The translations under genes were made by a program, and so were the position numbers. Positions 17,761 through 28,025 of a stretch of 64,000 nt of DNA are shown here, in pieces. Where the stretch lies: assembly GCF_013343235.1 (NCBI RefSeq), contig NZ_CP040094.1, positions 442,501 to 506,500 of the forward strand, given 5' to 3'. The notes under the pieces were generated by a model. That model was not told where the DNA came from, did no database searches, and saw only the letters and a program-made list of their open reading frames with translations. The stretch's first letter is position 1; the number at the start of each line of letters is the position of its first letter. Origin of the DNA: Nostoc sp. TCL240-02 (GTDB lineage: Bacteria; Cyanobacteriota; Cyanobacteriia; Cyanobacteriales; Nostocaceae).

Positions 17761-19254
17761 ATGACTGAACCCCAAAACTTGACAACTGCTGATGGTATTC
17801 CTGTTAGTGATAACCAGAACTCACTCACAGCTGGAGCGCGTGGCCCCGTATTAATACAGGATTTCCACCTCATAGAAAAGCTGGCTCATTTCAACAGAGA
17901 ACGTATTCCTGAAAGAGTTGTCCACGCTAAAGGTGCGGCTGCTCACGGTACTTTGACTATTACCAATGACATTACCCGCTACAGTAAAGCCAAACTTTTT
18001 TCTGAAGTTGGCAAGAAAACGGAAGTTCTCTTGCGCTTTTCGACAGTTGGCGGAGAAAAGGGTTCAGCAGATGCCGAGCGCGACCCTAGAGGTTTTTCCC
18101 TCAAGTTTTATACTGAGGAGGGTAACTGGGATCTTGTAGGTAACAATACCCCTATTTTCTTTATCCGCGACCCTTTGAAGTTTCCTGATTTTATCCATAC
18201 CCAAAAGCGCAATCCCCAAACTAATTGCAAAGACCAGAATGCAAAGTGGGATTTTTGGTCACTCAGTCCAGAATCGCTTCACCAAGTGACGATCCTGTTT
18301 TCAGATCGGGGAATTCCCAAAACCCATCGACACATGGACGGCTTTGGTAGCCACACCTTTAGTTTGATTAATGCTGAAGGCGATCGCGTTTGGTGTAAAT
18401 TTCACTTTAAGACTCTGCAAGGGCATCAAACCTTAACAGAGGAAGAATCAGCCAAGATTAAGGGCGAAGATCCCGATCATGCGACTCACGATTTGTTTGA
18501 AGCGATCGCTAAAAAAGATTATCCCAAATGGCGGATGTGTATTCAGGTGATGACCGAAGAGCAAGCGGAAAAACATCCTGATAATCCTTTTGACTTGACC
18601 AAAGTTTGGAAACAAGGGGAATATCCTTTAATTGAAGTCGGGATATTAGAGCTAAATCGGAACCCTGAGAATTATTTCGCCGAAGTTGAGCAAGCCGCTT
18701 TTAGCCCTAGTGCGGTGGTTCCTGGCGTTAGTTTCTCTCCAGACAAAATGCTGCAAGCTCGCATCTTTTCTTACCCAGATGCTCAACGGTATCGCTTGGG
18801 TGGTAACTATCAGCAACTACCTGTTAACCAGCCCAAATGTCCAGTGATGCATTATCAGCGAGATGGCTTTATGGCACCGGGGAACAACGGCGGTAGCGTT
18901 CCTAACTATGAACCGAATAGTGCTGAGGGTACGCCCAAAGAAAATCTAGCTTATGCAGAACCACCTAGTCATTTGGGCGATGTCACAGTCGATCGTTACA
19001 GTCATCGTGAAGGAAACGACGATTATACCCAAGCAGGTAATCTGTATCGGTTACTAACTCCTGAGCAGCAAGAGCGTCTTGCTCATAATATCGTCGGTAG
19101 TCTCTCTCAAGCGAGACAAGACATCCAAATGCGTCAACTTTGCCACTTCTTCCGGGCAGATGTTTCTTATGGTCGTCGTGTAGCTGAAGGGTTAGGCATT
19201 TCAATCGATCCTGCAATGTTTTCTCATGATGCTCAACCTGTAGGTAACTGGTAA
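17761..19254 (+). CDS. katA: Haem catalase (monofunctional, small-subunit type)
   Basis: 497 residues, the length of clade 3 haem catalases, decomposing hydrogen peroxide. Catalytic His55 in [13 protein letters not shown], the distal Asn in [12 protein letters not shown], and the proximal haem Tyr in [14 protein letters not shown] are present. Many cyanobacteria rely on catalase-peroxidase or Mn-catalase, so a haem catalase fits the larger Nostocales genomes. Gene symbol is by family resemblance. A long inverted repeat sits in the upstream region and a hairpin follows the stop. Confidence 0.94.
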   Translation: MTEPQNLTTADGIPVSDNQNSLTAGARGPVLIQDFHLIEKLAHFNRERIPERVVHAKGAAAHGTLTITNDITRYSKAKLFSEVGKKTEVLLRFSTVGGEKGSADAERDPRGFSLKFYTEEGNWDLVGNNTPIFFIRDPLKFPDFIHTQKRNPQTNCKDQNAKWDFWSLSPESLHQVTILFSDRGIPKTHRHMDGFGSHTFSLINAEGDRVWCKFHFKTLQGHQTLTEEESAKIKGEDPDHATHDLFEAIAKKDYPKWRMCIQVMTEEQAEKHPDNPFDLTKVWKQGEYPLIEVGILELNRNPENYFAEVEQAAFSPSAVVPGVSFSPDKMLQARIFSYPDAQRYRLGGNYQQLPVNQPKCPVMHYQRDGFMAPGNNGGSVPNYEPNSAEGTPKENLAYAEPPSHLGDVTVDRYSHREGNDDYTQAGNLYRLLTPEQQERLAHNIVGSLSQARQDIQMRQLCHFFRADVSYGRRVAEGLGISIDPAMFSHDAQPVGNW

Positions 19255-19271
19255 GCCTTATCCAATTTTGT

Positions 19272-19294
19272 GGGGTGGGCATCTTGCCCGCCCT
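19272..19294 (+). terminator. Hairpin after katA
   Basis: GGGTGGGCA and TGCCCGCCC arms with one mismatch and a 3-nt loop, 20 bp after the katA stop. No clear T-run; also a common extragenic repeat type in cyanobacteria. Confidence 0.6.
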
Positions 19295-19343
19295 AAAGCA
19301 AATTTATTTGATTAACTTATAAAATAAATCGAGGTAATTAAAC

Positions 19344-19553
19344 ATGAAATTAACAGCAACAGAAAAAGGCTTATTAATCCCTAAAGAACTATTAGGAGAA
19401 AACCAAGAATTTGAGATTCTTCAAGAAAATGGAAAAATTATTATTACTAGCATTAAACAAACATCTTCTATTTGGGATTTAGGTTCAAATCCTGTGGAAT
19501 GTGATGTAAAAGATGGTGCAATTAACCACGATCGCTATCTCTATAACCCATGA
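19344..19553 (+). CDS. AbrB/MazE-like antitoxin of a PIN toxin pair
   Basis: 69 residues. The N-terminal half (KLTATEKGLLIPKELLG, then EFEILQENGKIIITSI) has the swapped-hairpin AbrB look; the C-terminal half (SIWDLGSNPVECDVKDGA) is the likely toxin-binding tail. GAGGTAATTAAAC precedes ATG 19344. Its stop overlaps the start of the PIN gene by 4 bp (ATGA), the classic layout of vapB-vapC. It should neutralise the toxin and repress the operon. Confidence 0.78.
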   Translation: MKLTATEKGLLIPKELLGENQEFEILQENGKIIITSIKQTSSIWDLGSNPVECDVKDGAINHDRYLYNP

Positions 19554-19963
19554 TAAGTATCTACTTTTTAGATACCAGCTATATTTTAGCCCTGGAAATC
19601 AAAAATGAAGATGCTCATCAAAAAGTATTACAAAATTGGGCTACTTTAATAAAGTCTAAACCTGTTTTAATGACAACAACATACGTTTTTGATGAAGTGG
19701 TTACTTTTTTTAATAGTCGAAACCCTCATTATAAAGCAGTTGAAGTTGGTAATCGTTTATTAGAAAGTCCTGACATAGAATTAATCGAAATTGAGCGAAC
19801 TTTATTTAATCAGGGATGGGAATATTTTCAAAAGCATAAAGATAAATCGTATTCTTTCACTGATTGTTTATCATTTATCATTATGCAACAACGAGAGATT
19901 GTTATAGCTTTAACCTTAGATAATCATTTTTATCAAGCTGGATTTCAAATTTTCCCATCATAA
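19550..19963 (+). CDS. vapC: PIN-domain ribonuclease toxin (VapC type)
   Basis: 137 residues of the PIN fold. The four acidic metal ligands are in place: Asp8 in FLDTSYILA, Glu in YVFDEVVTFF, Asp in SFTDCLSFII and Asp in LTLDNHFYQ. It should be an Mg-dependent endoribonuclease, in VapC-type toxins often cutting tRNA or rRNA. ATG overlaps the antitoxin stop by 4 bp. A hairpin at 20051 probably ends the transcript. Confidence 0.88.
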   Translation: MISIYFLDTSYILALEIKNEDAHQKVLQNWATLIKSKPVLMTTTYVFDEVVTFFNSRNPHYKAVEVGNRLLESPDIELIEIERTLFNQGWEYFQKHKDKSYSFTDCLSFIIMQQREIVIALTLDNHFYQAGFQIFPS

Positions 19964-20050
19964 ATTAAGTATAAAAAACAAACATATATTTACTATTTTA
20001 TTCTGAATTTAATAATCTCTGACAAAGTAGAGTCAAAACTACTTGTAGTT

Positions 20051-20083
20051 AGATCCCTGATTTTTTAAAGAAATCAAGGATCT
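20051..20083 (+). terminator. Hairpin after the PIN toxin gene
   Basis: AGATCCCTGATTT and AAATCAAGGATCT arms with one mismatch around TTTAAAG. Same AGATCC...GGATCT family as the hairpin at 44193-44225. Confidence 0.65.
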
Positions 20084-20106
20084 GGAATTGCTGTAGGTGA
20101 ATAATG

Positions 20107-20382
20107 GAAAGGAGTTCAGAGACTCATTAATGGAGCTAAAAGACTCTTTAATGGAGTGCAGAGGCTCATTAATGGAGTTCAAAGACTCTTTAATGAGGTT
20201 CAGAGGCTCATTAATGGAGTTCAAAGACTCTTTAATGAGGTTCAGAGGCTCATTAATGGAGCTAAAAGACTCTTTAATGAGGTTCAGAGGCTCATTAATG
20301 GAGCTAAAAGACTCTTTAATGGGGTTCAAAGGCTCATTAATGGAGCTAAAAGACTCTTTAATGGGGTTCAGAGGCTCATTAA
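20107..20382. repeat. Array of 21-bp repeats, two alternating unit types
   Basis: About thirteen 21-bp units alternate between TTCAGAGGCTCATTAATGGAG and TTCAAAGACTCTTTAATGAGG types, giving a 42-bp higher period. Each unit contains a near-palindromic core (CTCATTAATGGAG). Because 21 is divisible by three and the unit lacks stops in several frames, three overlapping frames are open: RGSLMEFKDSLM and VQRLINGVQRLFNE on +, LIKESLNSINEPLN on -. Starts exist (GTG 20097, ATG 20156), but no convincing ribosome site, so coding is unproven. Confidence 0.8.
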
Positions 20383-20584
20383 TATAGATAAATTAAAATA
20401 TTTACAGTTATTGCGATCGCTCCCATCGCAGAGCATATCGTAGAGAAGTAGTTTTAGGCGTTGCGATCGCATTATTTGGCTTTAGTGCATTTGCAATGAC
20501 ATTGTGTAATTAATTATGTTGCCTACTTATTAGATTGGGATTTGAATCCCAGGCAGATAATGCAGCCGATGCAGATTACCTAAA

Positions 20585-22188
20585 TTACTGAAATGTAGGG
20601 GAGACAAAAGCAACCATTCTCCTGGATAAAGGCTGATGATTCCGCCGCAAGTCTTCCAGATTTTTACGAATGGTTATTGTATTGGGATGATTTGCCCCCA
20701 ACCGTTGTTCAGCAATCTCCAAAGCTTGGATGTAGAAAGGTTCGGTATCGCTATACCTTCCCTGTGATTCATAGAGTGCTGCCAAATTGTTCAGGCTAGT
20801 TGCCACATTGGGGTGTTCATCCCCCAGCAGGCGTTTTGTAATGGACAAAGCTTGGATGTACAAAGGTTCGGCATCGCTGTACATTCCCTGTGATTTATAG
20901 AGTCCAGCCAAATTATTCAGGCTAGTTGCCACATTGGGGTGTTCATCCCCCAGCAAACGTTTTGTCATGGACAAAGCTTGGATGCACAAAGGTTCGGCAT
21001 CGCTGTACCTTCCCTGTGATTTGTAGAGTTCTGCCAAATTATTCAGGCTAGTTGCCACATCAGGGTGTTCATCCCCCAGCAGGCGTTTTCTCATGGACAA
21101 AGCTTGGATGTACAAAGCTTCGGCTTCGCTGTACCTTCCCTGTGATTCGTAAAGTTCTGCCAAATTGTTCAGGCTAGTTGCCACATCAGGGTGTTCATCC
21201 CCCAGCAGAAGTTTTGTCATAGACAAAGCTTGGATGCCCAACCTTTGTGCATCGCTGTACCTTCCCTGTGATTTATGGAGTTCTGCTAAATTATTCAGGC
21301 TAGTTGCCACATCAGGGTGTTCATCCCCCAGCAGACGTTTTCTCATGGACAAAGCTTGGATGTACAAAGCTTCGGCTTCGCTGTACTTTCCTTGTGAATG
21401 GTAGAGTAATGCTAAATTGTTCAGGCTAGTTGCCACATCAGGGTGTTCATTCCCCAGCAGGCGTTTTCTCATCGCCAAGGCTTCGATATACAAAAGTTCG
21501 GCTTCGCTGTACCTTCCTTGTGAATGGTAGAGTAATGCTAAATTGTTCAGGCTAGTTGCCACATCAGGGTGTTCATTCCCCAGCAGGCGTTTTCTCATCG
21601 CCAAGGCTTCGATATACAAAAGTTCGGCTTCGCTATACCTTCCTTGTGAATGGTAGAGTAATGCTAAATTGTTCAGGCTAGTTGCCACATCAGGGTGTTC
21701 ATTCTCCAGCAGGCGTTTTGTCATCGCCAAGGCTTCGATATACAAAAGTTCGGCTTCGCTATACCTTCCTTGTGAATGGTAGAGTAATGCTAAATTGTTC
21801 AGGCTAGTTGCCACATCGGGGTGTTCATTCCCCAGCAGGCGTTTTCTCATGGACAAAGCTTGGATGTACAAAGGTTCAGCTTTGCTATACCTTCCCCGTG
21901 AATAGTAGAGTTCTGCCAAATTGTTCAGGCTAGTTGCTACATCAGGGTGTTCTTCACCCAAACGCTCTCTAGCAACTAATAAACTTTGTTCGTACCAAGG
22001 TAAGGCTTGCGCGTAGGCTCCTTGACCTTGGTAAAATCTACCCAAGCCCAAAAAAGGCCAGATTAAATCATCATCGCTTAACCAAGCTTGGTAAACTGTA
22101 GCAGTTCCAGCAAGGTGAGGGATGGCAAGAGTTGCTTGAGCAATTTCTATCAATGTGGGTGTCTCAAGAATATCTTTTGCTACGGCTA
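20585..22188 (-). pseudogene. C-terminal TPR part of an interrupted caspase/NB-ARC/TPR gene
   Basis: Contains ten 42-residue kinesin-light-chain-type tetratricopeptide repeats (GDEHPDVATSLNNLAELY, SQGRYSEAEPLYIQAL) and a partial eleventh, after a short start region ending in LARERLGEEHPDV. It is the 3' portion of the gene whose 5' portion lies at 24682-26483: removing the IS630 and IS701 insertions and one TA joins MVAVAKDILETPTLIEIAQA in one frame. The repeats are very alike at DNA level (126-bp period). If translated at all it would start at an internal codon and lack the enzyme and NTPase domains. Confidence 0.88.
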
Positions 22189-23217
22189 TAGCGGTTATCA
22201 GTCTACTTCAGTACAGTAGGAGAGAGCAATTCTACTGATAATTGGTGGTGATGAAAGCCTACTCTCTCGACTTGCGTCAAAAAATAGTTGATGCTTATGC
22301 CTGCGGTGACATTTCCCAACGAAAACTGGCTAAAAACTTTGGTGTCACCTTAAGTTTTGTGCAAAATTTACTCAAACGCCATCGAGAATTGGGGATGATA
22401 GGCCCCAAGGTGCGGACTGAGCAGACAGCAACAAAGTTGAATGCTGAACAGTTAGAAATCCTGCGCCAACTCGTCATAGCACAGCCCGATGCGACGTTAA
22501 GCGAATTGCGGGAACGACTTTACGAGAAAACAGAGGTCTTAATTGGGGTAGCTACGGTGAATCGGATGGTTCGCTGGAAACTTCACCTCAACCTCAAAAA
22601 AAAGTCTCCACCTCACAAAAAAGGTAGTGATGAAGTCCAACTAGCCCGATTTGAGTACTGGAAACTCTTGAGGGGGATACCCGTCGAAGAGCTGATTTTC
22701 TTAGATGAATCGGGAGTTAATCTGTCCTTCATCCGCAAATGTGCCCGCGCCTTGCCTGGCCTTCAGCCTATGCTCAAAAGCCCAACCGCAAAGGGAAAAA
22801 TGTCTCGGTAATTGGTGCAATTAGCTTGAAAGGACTGCTCACCCAATGGAGTGGCTTAGGTTCTATCGATGCTTTGACTTTTGATGCCTTCATCGCCCAA
22901 AAGCTCGTACCCAAACTTTGGCCTGGTGCAGTGGTGATCATGGATAACTGCTCAATCCATAAAAGTGATGAACTTGAAGCTTTGCTCATCGCTGCTGGCG
23001 CTCATCTCATTTATCTCCCCCCCTATTCTCCCGATTTTTCACCGATTGAGAATTGTTGGTCCAAGATTAAGAACATTCTCCGTCGCATCGGTGCAAGGAC
23101 ATACCCTGATTTACTCCAGGCATTAGATACGGCATTCGCAGAAGTGACAATAGAGAATTTGCTGGGTTGGTTTACTCACTGCTGCTACTGTACCTCACAA
23201 GACTGATAACCGCTATA
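22187..23217 (+). mobile_element. IS630-family insertion sequence, copy 1
   Basis: Element 22189-23215 with terminal inverted repeats TAGCGGTTATCAGTCT and AGACTGATAACCGCTA, flanked by the TA duplication typical of IS630/Tc1 elements. 1027 bp against 1028 bp for copy 2 at 37750-38777. It sits inside the TPR gene. Confidence 0.95.
22242..23206 (+). pseudogene. IS630 transposase, frameshifted
   Basis: Same as the intact transposase of copy 2 except at 22764-22766: GGCCTTCAGCC here, GGCCTTCGGGCC there, a net 1-nt loss plus a substitution. The frame breaks after LPGL, about residue 173 of 321, between the first Asp (FLDESGVN) and the second Asp (VIMDNCSIHK) of the DDE site. This copy should not make active enzyme unless frameshifting occurs. 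Confidence 0.88.
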
Positions 23218-23218
23218 C

Positions 23219-24677
23219 CCCTCTTCTGTCACTTTCCGAGTATTCTGAATAAAAGGATTAAAAGAAAAAACTCTCTTCAGGTAAGCAGGGCAATGGATGT
23301 AGAATTACAAATCCTAAAACATTTGGCAAGAGATGCCCAGCCAACAGTTGCGATCATAGATGAATATTGTGCAGAGTATAAAGACCTGTTCAAAGAAGTA
23401 AGAAATTATGAATGCTTCAAATATTTACATTTAGGGATAATTGCACCAATAAAAAGAAAATCATTACCAGAAATAGCCAAAGTAGTAAGTATAAACTCGG
23501 CACAGTCATTACATCATTTCATAGCCTATTCAGATTGGTCAGCAAATAAATTAAAGAGCCGAAGATTAGATAAATTAAAGAAAGCATTAAATAGTCAGGC
23601 GATAACCGTAGTAATAGATGAAACTGGAGATAGGAAAAAAGGTAAAAAGACAGATTATGTTGCAAGACAATATCTAGGGAGTGTAGGAAAAATAGATAAT
23701 GGAATAGTATCAGTCAATGCTTATGGAGTTTATGAAAATGTAACATTTCCATTAAGTTTCAAAGTATTTAAACCGAAAGGGACGCTCAAATCAGGAGATA
23801 AATATAAAACCAAAATAGAGTTAGCGTCAGAAATTATTACAGAATTAATAAATGAGGGGTTTAATATTGAATTAGTATTAGCCGATAGTTTATATGGTGA
23901 AAGTAGCAAATTCATCAAAAAGCTCAATGAATATGAATTAGCTTATGTTGTAGCAATTAGAAGTAATCACGGAGTCTGGCTACCAGCTAATCAGAGCGTT
24001 AGAGCTAACAAGTGGTGCAAATTTGAGAGAACATTTAGTAATAAAAAATCCGAAATCAGATATATCCGAGAAATAATTTATGGTAAAAAAAGAGCCATAA
24101 CTTACTGGGAAATAACTACTGATCCAGAAACAATGCCGGATAATTCCACTTCATTTGTCATGACGAATCTTCAAGGAAATCTCAAAAAAACTTTAGGCGA
24201 TTTATATGGATTAAGAACCTGGGTAGAATATGGGTTTCGACAATGTAAACAGGAACTCGGCTGGACAGATTATCGCTTGACAAATTTTCAACATATAGAG
24301 AGATGGTGGGAAATTATTTTTTGTGTTTACACAATGATTAGTCTAAATTCCCCAGCCTTTTTAGCCTTAAATCAATCTCTTCAAATTGAAACTGAGGTGA
24401 TAGGTACTAGTTATGTTAATTGTGTAGATTTTTCTCATCATCAACAATGGAATCATAATTCTGGATGGAAGAATACTCTTAATAATCTTCGTTTAATTGT
24501 CCAACCTCTTTTACTATTTTGGCTGATTTATCCCTGGTTAGATATTTTTCCAAATTCTCATTTATTGCTAGGATTTAATCATTTAATTTGTGCCATGAAC
24601 CAATTTAAACCCTTTTTTGCTTCTGGATGATTTCACTTATTTACTACTTGCTTATCTCGGAGAGTGACAGAAGAGGG
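23219..24677 (+). mobile_element. IS701-family insertion sequence
   Basis: 1459 bp with 22-bp terminal inverted repeats (CCCTCTTCTGTCACTTTCCG... at left, complement at right with one mismatch) and a 4-bp duplication ATAC (23215-23218 and 24678-24681). The left ATAC includes the last base of the IS630 copy, so this element inserted after IS630. Confidence 0.92.
23293..24630 (+). CDS. IS701-family transposase
   Basis: 445 residues. The family marks are VVIDETGDRKKGKKTDYVAR and QYLGSVGKIDNGIVSVNAYG (first Asp of the DDE site), LVLADSLYGESSKF (second Asp) and GLRTWVEYGFRQCKQELGW (Glu region). Intact and probably active. ATG 23293 has AGGG upstream; the frame is open for 42 more codons but that part lies across the IS end and in IS630. 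Confidence 0.92.
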   Translation: MDVELQILKHLARDAQPTVAIIDEYCAEYKDLFKEVRNYECFKYLHLGIIAPIKRKSLPEIAKVVSINSAQSLHHFIAYSDWSANKLKSRRLDKLKKALNSQAITVVIDETGDRKKGKKTDYVARQYLGSVGKIDNGIVSVNAYGVYENVTFPLSFKVFKPKGTLKSGDKYKTKIELASEIITELINEGFNIELVLADSLYGESSKFIKKLNEYELAYVVAIRSNHGVWLPANQSVRANKWCKFERTFSNKKSEIRYIREIIYGKKRAITYWEITTDPETMPDNSTSFVMTNLQGNLKKTLGDLYGLRTWVEYGFRQCKQELGWTDYRLTNFQHIERWWEIIFCVYTMISLNSPAFLALNQSLQIETEVIGTSYVNCVDFSHHQQWNHNSGWKNTLNNLRLIVQPLLLFWLIYPWLDIFPNSHLLLGFNHLICAMNQFKPFFASG

Positions 24678-24681
24678 ATAC

Positions 24682-26483
24682 CATTGCTTGACAATAGCCG
24701 CGCTTGAGTTGGTCTGCTTCGGCTAACTCTTCTAACTTCTGCCGCAATAATTCCTGAATGCGTTCGTGAACTTGGTAGGTGTCCTCTGCCAATTCTTGCA
24801 GCAAATAACGCTCAACTAAAACAGCGCAGTTAGCTTTTAAGTAAAATTTCCAATGGCTAGAACTTGCTGCTGATTTTACCAAAGACGAAGGGATAGGAGC
24901 CAAAGCAAACAAACTCAACAGACAAGCTAATTTTTGCGCCTCTGGTTCTAAGGATTGCCAATTCAACTCAAAAGCTGCTGCTACACCAAACGAGTATAGT
25001 GATGCTTGCGATGTCAGCCGTGCGAGAATGTCTGCTAACATAATACTCTCCCTGGCTCTCGGCACTGTGCTGCTATTTGGTAAAGTCCAATAGGTACATA
25101 ATCCACAAATCGGCAAAGACCTTTAGCAAACTCTAATTCTTTCTTAACCTTATCTTTTCCCAGCAGAGTTGTTAATAATTCTAAGGCTCCATCTGCTGAC
25201 AATTTATCTAACGGCAGTGATGGATATACTAACCCTGTATTTAGACGAGTGGTAATCAACACCTTAAACCGAGAACCTTTAGGTGGCAGATAGGGTTGAA
25301 TTTGCTTCCAGTCTTTAACATCATCAAATACTAATAAAACTTTGCCAGCTTGCCAATTCTTCCAACAATAAGCAACTTGACCCGCTAGGCTTAATGCATT
25401 AGGTGGATTGAAGTTAGGTAAATTTACAACTCCAAATTCTACTAACTGGGTTCCCAAATCAATACCTTGAGGATTTAATCAACAACATCCGCCAGAATAA
25501 TCTTCTAAATATTGCCATGAGTATTGAATAGCTAACTCTGTTTTACCCACCCCACCTTGTCCAGTCACATCGCTAATAGCCACAACATCATTTACTTGCA
25601 ATAGCTGACGCAATTGTTCTATTTCCTCATCCCTCCCAACAAACTTACGAGCTTGACTCTGTTGGATATTATGCGGGATATCAAACGGGTTGAAATGAGA
25701 TTTTTCAATATCTCCATCCCAACTGCGGGAATAAAAATAAGTCGGCAGTTGTTTTTTATCTAAACTAATAAACCGTTGCTTAACTGCCTCAGTAACTTCC
25801 CTCATATCCGGCGGAAAAGTCCCATTAGCTGCGGCAAAAGCCTCCCGCACAGCTTGAGAAAAGTATCCTGTTTTATTTTCCGAATTTACCTCAGCTTTTT
25901 CTCCTTCCCGTGTAGCCAGTAACACAAATTGTTGACTATCTTGCTTTGGCTGACCACTCAAAAAAGCTTTGCCACCTAAGTTAGTTGGTCTTCCCTTCGG
26001 CTCTAAAACATAATTGGCACAGGCATCAATAATACAAATATGATTACGAATCTGAAATTTATCGGAACCCAACAAAACTAATAAAGAATTCAAATCTAAA
26101 TTCTGCCAATTCTGTTTATTTGCATCAGCACAAAGCAACCGACGCTCTCGTTCTGAGGTAATCACACCATGTCCCGCCCAAAAAATGTAGAGTAAATCTC
26201 CCGACTTTGGGGATAAAAAGTTAGTCACAATGTCGGAGATATTTTGCTCTGTTGCTAACTCTACAGTTAACCCACATTCCCCAATTAACTGATGATTTTC
26301 TTCCAGCGCTGATAAACATAACCGAATATTCTCCTTCGGTACATCGTGCAGATGCAGCCAATGAGCAAATTTCAGCGCGTCATCGGCTGGCCCCCCACCT
26401 GGCACGTTCCAAGCAGTTTCGTGGTACTTTTCAATACCCACAATTAACCCAAAAGTGCGATCAGGTTTCGCCATCAACTGCAT
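24682..26483 (-). pseudogene. N-terminal caspase-like and NB-ARC part of the interrupted gene
   Basis: Starts at 26483 (or ATG 26474). First about 240 residues are a C14 caspase-like domain with catalytic His in IFWAGHGV and Cys in CIIDACANY. Then NB-ARC: P-loop GQGGVGKTELA, Walker B LLVFDDVKDW, sensor VLITTRLN. Broken three ways: an in-frame TGA at 25479-25481 where a Trp codon is expected (GGCC-stop-LNPQGIDLGT); a frameshift near 25040 between CREPGRVL and LADILARL; and the IS insertions at 24681. Intact relatives (caspase-NB-ARC-TPR) are common in filamentous cyanobacteria and are thought to act in regulated cell death or defence. Confidence 0.9.
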
Positions 26484-26499
26484 GATGTTGCACTAAGCT

Positions 26500-26625
26500 C
26501 CAGCGAATGGAATTCGCAGCTACACAAACGAAGTCCGCCTGCGCGGACTAATGGAAAATTAAGGCTTTCAAACCCGCGTAGGCGGGTTTTGTCTGTGTAG
26601 ACGCGGTTTCTAACCGCCGATTTCT
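26500..26625. repeat. Extragenic palindromic repeat cluster
   Basis: Two hairpins: AGTCCGCCTGCGCGGACT and AACCCGCGTAGGCGGGTT, with flanking GAATTCGCAGCTACACAAAC and GTGTAGACGCGGTTTCTAAC. This combined pattern is a widespread Nostoc extragenic repeat. It separates the caspase gene from the hydrolase gene. Confidence 0.75.
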
Positions 26626-26670
26626 GCCTTTTGGGAGAGGGGTTTTCTAGATACCGTAAAAAGTCAAGCA

Positions 26671-27861
26671 TTATGGCAACCTCGAAATAATCGCCTCCCA
26701 GGTTTTAGCATTTGTCCAATAAGCACCGTGGGAACGGGGAAATGGTTGTCTGCTATCCACTCGCACATCCTGCACTCGCTCAGGGAAAATATTCTTACCC
26801 ACGTAACTGAGAAAATCCCGTAAATCGTAGATATTCAACCATTCCGGGAAATGCTCTGGCAATAACTGCCCATATTCTAAGCTGTAGAGGGCGTTAATCT
26901 CATATAAAAATGGTGCTTGGGAACCAACTGTTACCAATAATTCCACCTGAGACAACTGCTGCTGCACTAGCAAATCTACACAAGCAATACCTCCCAAACT
27001 ATGAGCGATTAAAACTACTGGCGGTTCTGCTTGTTCGATTTGTTGCTTGATAAACTCCCTGATTTTTTCACCCCGCGTCAGATACAACAAAATATCACCA
27101 GGCATAGGCGAAATTTTATCAGTTAATTCTAGACGGTTTCCTCTGACATAATTTGTTCCGCCGTGCTGTGCTAGTTCAACAAATGGCTTTAATAACCAGC
27201 CGCCCAATCCTAACTCTGCCTCTCCCAAAGCCAGAGTCAGCAATTCCACAACATCATCGCGCAATTGGGCATCGGTGAGTATGGGGGGAAATTCTTCTTG
27301 CTGTTCGCTGATAAACATTGCTTGAGCCACAACTGCTCTAGCTATTGGTGCATAATGTTCACTCAAATCAGATTCGGAAACTGTGAGCAAAGCCTGTTCA
27401 TACGGTTCGCTGCGGATAACCGCCTCTCGTGCTGGCTCAAATACCTCTGCAATTCCCGCCTCTTGCAACTTAGCTTGCAGTTGAGATACCGGAGTGAGAC
27501 TGGCTACGCGAGATTGTAAAATATCCCCTGGTTCTTCCCCAAAGGGATTTCCTGACTCAATAGGTTTCAAAGACAACAGTCGCAATTCATACAGAGGATC
27601 GCGGTATAATTGCCCCCACAATACAATATCTGCGTCTTCTTCTCCTGAAGATAAAGCCAGTGTCGCATCCTCTAAGGGTACTGATGCCCGATTATCATTG
27701 AACCTTGCACCTAATGCACCCCAAAGGCAGGGAGCAACTTTGATATCAGGACGTTGGGCGTAAATTTTTTGCTCAATTACCTGAAAAGTTTCGTTGTATT
27801 CTCGTTCTCTAATGCCTGTGCCATGTACAAATATTACGGTGGTCAAGTCGCTTCGCTCCAA
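26671..27861 (-). CDS. Lipase-like alpha/beta hydrolase
   Basis: 396 residues. TVIFVHGTGIRE opens the fold (oxyanion region), the nucleophile elbow is LIAHSLGGIAC (Ser near residue 280), and candidate Asp (NIYDLRDFLSYVG) and His (PRSHGAYWTN) lie in order. It resembles large cytosolic esterase/lipase-like proteins often found beside caspase or NTPase genes in cyanobacteria. Substrate unknown. Same strand as the unknown gene upstream and the caspase-NB-ARC-TPR gene downstream, so a joint function is possible but not shown. Confidence 0.75.
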   Translation of the reverse strand: MERSDLTTVIFVHGTGIREREYNETFQVIEQKIYAQRPDIKVAPCLWGALGARFNDNRASVPLEDATLALSSGEEDADIVLWGQLYRDPLYELRLLSLKPIESGNPFGEEPGDILQSRVASLTPVSQLQAKLQEAGIAEVFEPAREAVIRSEPYEQALLTVSESDLSEHYAPIARAVVAQAMFISEQQEEFPPILTDAQLRDDVVELLTLALGEAELGLGGWLLKPFVELAQHGGTNYVRGNRLELTDKISPMPGDILLYLTRGEKIREFIKQQIEQAEPPVVLIAHSLGGIACVDLLVQQQLSQVELLVTVGSQAPFLYEINALYSLEYGQLLPEHFPEWLNIYDLRDFLSYVGKNIFPERVQDVRVDSRQPFPRSHGAYWTNAKTWEAIISRLP

Positions 27862-27896
27862 TTAAAAATTAAAAATTATTAATTAAAAATTGCAAG

Positions 27897-28020
27897 ATGC
27901 TCTCTACAAGACGCTGCGCGAATATAGCAGAGGTTTCCTCTTGCTTCTGGTCACTGAGCGTAGTCGTTGGCGTTCGCGTTAGCGTCTCTGAAAGAGAAGC
28001 CTCTCGTAGAGAAGTGCTGC
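27897..28020. repeat. Dispersed repeat block (GTCTCTxxxGAGAAG family)
   Basis: Fragments such as CAAGACGCTGCGCGAA, TCACTGAGCGTAGTCG and GTTAGCGTCTCTGAAAGAGAAGCCTCTCGT that also occur near 7490 and 50590. Non-coding as far as can be seen. Confidence 0.55.
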
Positions 28021-28025
28021 CCCCT

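Noticed and set aside
20097..20382. CRISPR-like array
   Set aside because: Units are contiguous 21-bp repeats without unique spacers of constant length, and no cas genes are near.
20521..20560. tRNA T-arm-like GGGATTTGAATCCC
   Set aside because: The loop is one base short and no acceptor, D or anticodon arms can be found around it.
22242..23206. IS630 copy 1 as a normal two-frame element with programmed frameshifting
   Set aside because: Copy 2 encodes one continuous transposase and the site in copy 1 (TTCAGCC) is not a slippery heptamer, so a mutation is simpler.
25479..25481. TGA as selenocysteine or read-through codon
   Set aside because: Expected residue is Trp, there is no sign of a recoding element, and the gene has a frameshift and two IS insertions further on.
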